Below, in pieces: positions 24,884 to 29,239 of a stretch of 29,239 nucleotides of DNA (the first letter of the stretch is position 1; each line of letters starts with the position of its first letter). A model generated the notes under the pieces. It saw only the letters and a list, made by a program, of their open reading frames with translations. It ran no database searches and was not told the origin of the DNA. Source of the stretch: a virus; the IMG/VR virus record IMGVR_UViG_3300008264_000017, positions 1-29,239 of that record; one strand, written 5' to 3'. A program made the translations under genes and the position numbers.

Positions 24884-24915
24884 ATTTCTTATTTAGTTTT
24901 GTTTGTTTTATTTTG

Positions 24916-26328
24916 TTATACATCAGTGATCTCGATAACCTCTCCTGCTTTAAATGCGTTGGTAGCAGCGCCAGTTGACAGCCAGAGCAAAGGAAAGTCC
25001 ACGTAGGTGATCTCGCTGAGGTCACTGGAGTAGCCGTCAGTCAGGTAGACCATGACATCCACATCCTGTACGTGCTCCGCCACCCAGTCGAAGGCTGGCT
25101 TGAACTTCGTACCGCCACCGCCCTTCAGCGAGGCTGGCACGGTGTCGCCTGCTTCAAGGGACACGGCATCGGCAACCACATGGGAGACGGATAGTAGGTG
25201 AACCCTCTCCGGCTTGAGGTCGTCGAGTACCGATTGCGCTTCACTGAGGAAGCGGTCATAGGTGCGCTGTCCGATCGAACCAGAGGTGTCGAGCACGAGC
25301 ACGATCTCTCCGGCATTGCGGGTGCGACGTCCAGCTGCAACGAGTCCAGTCGTCTGGAAGATCGCGTTGTTGAACGGCGAGTCCCATCCATTGCGTGATC
25401 TCTTAGACAACCATTCGCGTAGTAGATCAGGCCAGCTCAACGAGGAGCTGGTGCGCTGTCCTTGTAGGCGGCTGGCAGTTGTGCCGCTGTCGCTCTGCTG
25501 ACGTCGATCTATTTCATCGGCGATGAAGATCGAGTCGTTCGCTTCTTCGAGTCGGTCGATGGTTTGCTGTTGCGACTCTCCGTCTTCTGGTTCCGGCTCG
25601 AACGTATCCGGTGCGCCAGTGCCGACAAAGTCTGAGAGATCATCTCCGCTATCGCTGACATCAGAATCGGTATCACTACCACCACTACCAGAAGCATCGT
25701 CACCATCATCGTCTTGGCTGCTGTCTTGATCGTCGCTCTCCCCCTCTTGAGGAGTCTCGCCGTCGTCCGACGTATCATCATCGGCATCATCACCATCATC
25801 GGCATCATCGTTAGTATCATTGTCTTGTTGTGGTTTGGGGGTGGTCTGGTCTTGTTGTATTGGTTTACTAAGTATTCTGTATAGCTGCTCGGCTGAGTTG
25901 TTACCGGACAGCTCCTCGTCAAGCAGCACGCCACCAATGAAGGGGAATACCTCCTTGCCTATCTCACGATTGCGGTTGGCGATCATCGCGTTGATGACGT
26001 AGTCCGCTGCGATGTTTGCAGTTGTGTGGTTGCCTAACTTGGCGAGCCGCCAGCCGTGACCGAGCAGGGCATGCAACGCCTCATGCACTAGCAGGAATGC
26101 GATGAGTCCTGCCCCGTTGGGTTGGCGGGATAGCTTGTCGATGCCGTTGCGATTGAGGAGTAGCGTCGAGCCGTCCGTTGCACCGTAAGGCACAGCGTCC
26201 GACCACTGCCACTTCATGGACATCAGCTTGCTGTGGGTGAGGAACCAATACCTACTCGTTGTCCGCATGGCTACGGACAGAGGGTGGTTGGTGTCGAACT
26301 GTGTGGGGTCTATTGTATTTGTTGTCAT
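24916..26328 (-). CDS. Metallopeptidase-like/VWA fusion protein (DUF2201-like, CobT-like)
   Basis: A 470-residue protein in three parts. The N-terminal part (1-155) has HEALH at 82-86 followed by NIAADYVIN (D109), the pattern of the DUF2201 metallopeptidase-like domain. A linker at about 160-245 is almost only Asp, Ser, Glu and Gly. The C-terminal VWA domain (about 340-470) has a complete metal-ion-dependent adhesion site: DTSGS (D347, S349, S351), T407 in GGGGT and D431 in YLTDG. VWA proteins of this kind bind MoxR-type AAA+ ATPases and pass on their remodelling force; the ATPase lies two genes upstream. CobT-like annotation is common for such genes, but no chelatase large subunit is present. 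The leader is A/C-rich without SD. Confidence 0.85.
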   Translation of the reverse strand: MTTNTIDPTQFDTNHPLSVAMRTTSRYWFLTHSKLMSMKWQWSDAVPYGATDGSTLLLNRNGIDKLSRQPNGAGLIAFLLVHEALHALLGHGWRLAKLGNHTTANIAADYVINAMIANRNREIGKEVFPFIGGVLLDEELSGNNSAEQLYRILSKPIQQDQTTPKPQQDNDTNDDADDGDDADDDTSDDGETPQEGESDDQDSSQDDDGDDASGSGGSDTDSDVSDSGDDLSDFVGTGAPDTFEPEPEDGESQQQTIDRLEEANDSIFIADEIDRRQQSDSGTTASRLQGQRTSSSLSWPDLLREWLSKRSRNGWDSPFNNAIFQTTGLVAAGRRTRNAGEIVLVLDTSGSIGQRTYDRFLSEAQSVLDDLKPERVHLLSVSHVVADAVSLEAGDTVPASLKGGGGTKFKPAFDWVAEHVQDVDVMVYLTDGYSSDLSEITYVDFPLLWLSTGAATNAFKAGEVIEITDV

Positions 26329-26351
26329 TGTATTTTTATTTGTGTTGTAGG

Positions 26352-27236
26352 TTAGAGTCCCAATGCGGCGAGCGTCTCGTCAGCCTTGACCGATGCAGCC
26401 TCCGCTTTCTTGGCGATGCGGACACGCTCGTCTTGCGTCAGACTCCCATCAGGTATGCGGGCGGCATCTGCTACGGCAAGCACTACCTCTTCAATCTCTG
26501 GCAGCTCTAGGAAGTTCAGCTTCTGCACACGCCGTGCTTCGTCGCGCAGCTTGTCGAACTGCGAGAGGTGTAAGCGATCGGCGTTGCGTAAGCGGTTGGA
26601 GAACTCTGCGATGACTGCCTTGAGGTCGTTGATCGGACCAGCATGTGAGGCACGCAGCATCTCTGTCACTTGCCGCTGCGAGTCAGCACGCACACGGTTG
26701 GCTACCTCTTCGGTGAGTCCAACAAGCACGGCCCCGTCAACTGCAACGGGCTGGTTGATAACAGTCAGGCTCATGGTGAACCTGCTCGCTACTTCTGTGG
26801 CAGTAGGGATCTGCACCTCGGTGGCGAACGAACCGAGTCGCGTGTTCAATGCAGCGAGTAGGTCAGGGTATGTTGCGAGGATGTCCTCACGGATTGTATC
26901 GAGCTCAGCTTGTGCATCGTCAAAGATGTTCTGAACTTCAGTCACATCCTTGATACGTAGGTAGATACCTCCGGTCGGACAGAGCGAACCGCAACGGCGT
27001 ATGGTTACGCCTGTCTGTTGTTGTAGGCTAATGGCACGACCGACTGCTGTGCCTCGTGCCGTGAGGATCGTGTTGTATACACGAGCCGCATTGCGGTCAG
27101 CTCCGGCGGCGGACACCGCCCTTGCTGATGCGCTACGGTTGAGCGCGTTGGTTGCTGGTGCTGTTGTGCTGAAGTGGCACAGCACGATGGATTGGAACGT
27201 CTTGAGTTGCATTGTGTTATTGTTTTGTGGTATCAT
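26352..27236 (-). CDS. DUF3150-like protein
   Basis: A 294-residue protein, mostly helical. It matches the DUF3150 pattern, a family of unknown function typically found between MoxR-like and VWA genes in phages: an N-terminal strand (LKTFQSIVLCHFSTTA), a mid CGSLCPTGG segment, then helices with conserved Ala/Arg residues (EEVANRVRADSQRQVTEML, LRNADRLHLSQFDKLRDEARR). The start is placed at 27236, which follows an A-rich leader (AACAATAGAAATAAAATAAG); an ATG at 27212 would shorten it by 8 residues. The gene lies 30 bases after the ATPase and 23 before the VWA gene, so it is probably the third component of their complex (inference). No catalytic residues were recognised. Confidence 0.75.
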   Translation of the reverse strand: MIPQNNNTMQLKTFQSIVLCHFSTTAPATNALNRSASARAVSAAGADRNAARVYNTILTARGTAVGRAISLQQQTGVTIRRCGSLCPTGGIYLRIKDVTEVQNIFDDAQAELDTIREDILATYPDLLAALNTRLGSFATEVQIPTATEVASRFTMSLTVINQPVAVDGAVLVGLTEEVANRVRADSQRQVTEMLRASHAGPINDLKAVIAEFSNRLRNADRLHLSQFDKLRDEARRVQKLNFLELPEIEEVVLAVADAARIPDGSLTQDERVRIAKKAEAASVKADETLAALGL

Positions 27237-27266
27237 CTTATTTTATTTCTATTGTTTGTTGTTTGT

Positions 27267-28358
27267 TTACGCGAGAATGAGGTCACGGCTTTTCGGATGC
27301 TCGTCGAGCGGGATGCCACGACGGGTGGCGGAGCGGGCACCGAACTCACGGATGTCGCCACGGCAACGCAGCAGGAGGGACACGAGCCAGTCGAACCCGC
27401 CACTGTGCACGGCGATGGCGATGTCCTTAACCCCACGGGTAGCGGTGGCAAGGCAAGCTGAGACAAGGGCGAACTGCACCGCAGGATCTTCCGGCACGAC
27501 GAAGTTATCAGGGTCAGCCTTGAGGGTGGCGATGTCCGGCAGCTTGTCCACATGCTGGAGGAAGGCGAAGTAGGTGCTGGCTGCACGATCCCCGACACTA
27601 CCGCGAACGAACTTGCGGAACGCTTCTGGCTTGGTATCACGGAACGGATGTGCCAACGCCACTGCTTCCCATGTGCGGGGGCACGGATGGGGCACGCCGT
27701 CATAGGGCATGGTAACCGGAGGGTTGAAGTGATCGAGCCCGTCACCGCTTGTTGTGCCGAAGCGCAGGAACGCTGGCACATGAGACCCGCTCGACGCTAG
27801 TCTCGGCTGGCTGTCAAACCAGTCAAGCCAGTCAGCGACATTAGGCTCAAGTGTTACCTTGACGCAACGCTCGGTGAACGGGGCGTCTTCCACAGCGGAG
27901 CGCGTGCCGTCCTGTCTGCGGTTAGAAGCACAGACCACGAAGACATTCGAGCCTAGCTTATGCGGGCCAACCTTCCGGTCACCGGATGCAGGGTACAGGG
28001 AACGGAGGAGGGCACGGACAGCAGGATCGTAGTCGTTGCACTCGTCGAGGAAGAGGAGTGTTGGCTCGTCGCCGACTCGTGCTTGAGTTGGCCAGATGTC
28101 AGGAGCATAGAACGACATGTCGTCGCCGTTGGGTTTGCCGTAGCCAATCACCTCTTGAGGGCCTTGCCCGTTGAGGTTGACCTCCCACACCTTGCGACCC
28201 ATCTGCGGGGCGAGGACTTTGGTGACGATGCTGGTCTTGCCAGCGCCACCACTACCTACGATGAAGAGGAAGCGGTCGGTCGTGACCACCATCTCCGCGA
28301 GGTCGAGGAGTTCGGAAGGCTTGACAGGGTTGATGGAGTTACTTGTGTTGGTTGTCAT
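27267..28358 (-). CDS. MoxR-type AAA+ ATPase (CobS-like)
   Basis: A 363-residue AAA+ ATPase. Walker A is GSGGAGKT (35-42), Walker B is LLFLDE (101-106), sensor 1 is N146 in VCASN, and an arginine finger candidate is R164 in FTERC. The order NRRQDGT...FTERC mirrors the MoxR element NP..eGT..L...DRF. MoxR ATPases work as hexamers that remodel partner proteins, often with a VWA protein; one is encoded two genes downstream. A sigma70-like promoter candidate precedes it. The first codons (ATG ACA ACC AAC ACA) resemble those of the VWA gene, both giving MTTNT. The C-terminal ~150 residues are helical and should form the lid. It is likely the first gene of the module's transcript. Confidence 0.9.
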   Translation of the reverse strand: MTTNTSNSINPVKPSELLDLAEMVVTTDRFLFIVGSGGAGKTSIVTKVLAPQMGRKVWEVNLNGQGPQEVIGYGKPNGDDMSFYAPDIWPTQARVGDEPTLLFLDECNDYDPAVRALLRSLYPASGDRKVGPHKLGSNVFVVCASNRRQDGTRSAVEDAPFTERCVKVTLEPNVADWLDWFDSQPRLASSGSHVPAFLRFGTTSGDGLDHFNPPVTMPYDGVPHPCPRTWEAVALAHPFRDTKPEAFRKFVRGSVGDRAASTYFAFLQHVDKLPDIATLKADPDNFVVPEDPAVQFALVSACLATATRGVKDIAIAVHSGGFDWLVSLLLRCRGDIREFGARSATRRGIPLDEHPKSRDLILA

Positions 28359-28381
28359 ACTATTTATTTGTTTTCTTTTTT

Positions 28382-28410
28382 ATTATGTTGCCGACCATTT
28401 ATGCTGTCGC
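28382..28410 (-). promoter_or_regulatory. Candidate promoter of the AAA+/VWA module
   Basis: On the minus strand GCGACA (28410-28405, four of six to TTGACA) and CATAAT (28387-28382, five of six to TATAAT) are separated by exactly 17 bases. The start would be near 28375, about 17 bases before the ATPase ATG. A 5-bp hairpin TCGCA/TGCGA overlaps the -35 region. No other gene lies in 28359-28466. Confidence 0.35.
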
Positions 28411-28466
28411 AGTCGGCGTTGCGATCGTGTTGTAATTCAGTTTCCTGAAAGGGTCAATAAGGAATC

Positions 28467-28754
28467 TCAATTATTTTCCTCAGTATACAGTTTGGTTAAC
28501 CGGATTGCGGAGGCTATCAAGAAGTCGTCTTCTGGATGAGGTAGTTCGGGTAGCGTCATGCCGTCGGGGGAGATCGGGTGGACGCGAACCGTATCGACAT
28601 CCATTGAGTAGGTGTCACCTGATTCGGTGATCTCTCCTTGGATTAGAAACGGCATTCCGTTTGGCATGATTTCTCTTACAATATTTATAGTGGTGTTGGT
28701 TGGTATGTCGCAACAGCACGAATCCCATCCACATTTTTTACATTGCCCACTCAT
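28467..28754 (-). CDS. Small Cys-rich protein, putative zinc binder, 95 residues
   Basis: The N-terminus MSGQCKKCGWDSCCCD holds five cysteines in twelve residues, including CKKC and CCC, and probably binds zinc. The remainder is beta-rich (NIVREIMPNGMPFLIQGEI, YSMDVDTVRVHPI) with a charged helical end. I do not recognise a family. It lies 42 bases downstream of the 110-residue gene and its stop lies just upstream of the candidate module promoter. Confidence 0.6.
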   Translation of the reverse strand: MSGQCKKCGWDSCCCDIPTNTTINIVREIMPNGMPFLIQGEITESGDTYSMDVDTVRVHPISPDGMTLPELPHPEDDFLIASAIRLTKLYTEENN

Positions 28755-28796
28755 AATGTCTTATAGGTTAGTCGTTTAGTTTGGTTAGTGTGTAGG

Positions 28797-29129
28797 TTAT
28801 CGGTCATCGCTCCCTCCTTCCCACTTACCGATGGTGCGGAGATATGCTTCGGAGCGTTGGGCTGCGGTAGCGTGCCAATCGCCACAAATAAATCTCTCGT
28901 TTTTAGCAGAGCCTTCCGAATTGACTAGGTAACGCAGTTCCCTTGCGTAGTTTAGAAGTGTGAGGGTGTCATTGAGCATGGTCTTCTCCACTTCGTGCAT
29001 TGCGTTCAAGTCATTTAGATAATCTGGCAAATCGGTGACAAACGTGTAATTAGATGGAGCATGGTCGCCATCATGTAGATGGATGCCAACACTCTCTGCA
29101 ATCGCGATTCGTTGTGCTTCAGGACTCAT
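28797..29129 (-). CDS. Conserved phage-type hypothetical protein, 110 residues
   Basis: The protein begins SPEAQRIAIAESVGIHLHDG, continues LPDYLNDLNAMHEVEKTM and ends ATAAQRSEAYLRTIGKWEGG. This order is familiar from many phage and prophage hypothetical proteins (opening QRIAIAE, then PDYLNDLNAMHEAEK and ATAAQRAEAFLRTLGKW). Function is unknown; no catalytic or nucleic-acid-binding motif is evident. The ATG at 29129 overlaps the end of the next upstream gene by 11 bases. A GGAGG-like stretch lies immediately before the start, one of the few SD-like sequences in the window. Confidence 0.7.
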   Translation of the reverse strand: MSPEAQRIAIAESVGIHLHDGDHAPSNYTFVTDLPDYLNDLNAMHEVEKTMLNDTLTLLNYARELRYLVNSEGSAKNERFICGDWHATAAQRSEAYLRTIGKWEGGSDDR

Positions 29130-29239
29130 CGCTCCCTCCTTTCGGTCTTTGGCTTATCCATAGGTCAGCAAATTGCCAAGCAGCTGCAATCTCATCATTT
29201 GCTACTTTTCGCTTTCCTTCTAGAAATGCCATTGCGTTT
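29119..29239 (-). CDS. Hypothetical protein, C-terminal part or very short gene at right edge
   Basis: The frame ends TGA at 29121-29119 and reads from the edge: AMAFLEGKRKVANDEIAAAW, then QFADLWISQRPKGGSDES. An in-frame ATG at 29232 could start a 37-residue product, or the gene may continue beyond the window. It overlaps the start of the 110-residue gene by 11 bases, supporting it as a real coupled gene. No family was recognised. Confidence 0.45.
   Translation of the reverse strand, partial: NAMAFLEGKRKVANDEIAAAWQFADLWISQRPKGGSDES

Noticed and set aside
27267-28358. Cobaltochelatase CobS, with the VWA gene as CobT
   Set aside because: No CobN-like large subunit or other cobalamin gene is present, and phage MoxR/VWA pairs are often given these names by similarity alone.

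Overview
This window looks like a piece of a tailed double-stranded DNA phage genome (Caudoviricetes). It carries a large terminase with both ATPase and nuclease motifs, a RuvC-like resolvase, a helicase/nuclease pair, tightly packed genes with 4-base ATGA overlaps, many small unrecognised ORFs, and one 4,289-residue gene whose features match the giant 'polyvalent' proteins of phages. No integrase, tRNA, rRNA, insertion sequence or CRISPR array was found. Portal, capsid and tail genes are not in the window. Base composition is moderate. Most genes have A/C-rich leaders with no purine Shine-Dalgarno box, which suggests (inference only) a host that does not depend on SD-led initiation, such as a Bacteroidota member. 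No host can be named.

Layout. (1) 1-5294, minus strand: a DNA-transaction block. In transcription order it holds a candidate small terminase, a RuvC-like nuclease, three small unknown genes, a DUF5664-like protein, an RNA ligase lacking its N-terminus, a DEAD/SNF2-type helicase and a PD-(D/E)XK nuclease with a probable iron-sulfur cluster, which runs off the left edge. (2) 5295-5381: a divergent intergenic region with a tandem 12-bp repeat touching the terminase start. (3) 5382-23515, plus strand: large terminase, an AT-rich repeat patch, a convergent minus-strand HExxE metallopeptidase-like gene, then four closely spaced plus-strand genes (a small conserved protein, a 605-residue Ala-rich repeat protein, a 252-residue protein and the 4,289-residue protein). 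(4) 23499-29239, minus strand: small ORFs including a 32-residue membrane peptide, then an AAA+ / DUF3150-like / metallopeptidase-VWA module, then small Cys-rich or phage-conserved proteins running off the right edge.

How the parts may work together. The two terminase proteins and the resolvase serve genome packaging and branched-DNA removal. The helicase, nuclease and ligase suggest replication, recombination and nucleic-acid repair. The 605/252/4,289 group is best read as internal virion or ejection proteins delivered with the genome (inference). The MoxR-like ATPase and its VWA partner probably form a chaperone-like remodelling machine of unknown target; no CobN is present, so cobaltochelatase naming would be misleading.

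There is no gene-free stretch longer than 300 bases. The longest gaps are 7188-7335 (repeats), 7621-7735 (a divergent gap with no clear signal) and 28359-28466 (candidate promoter).
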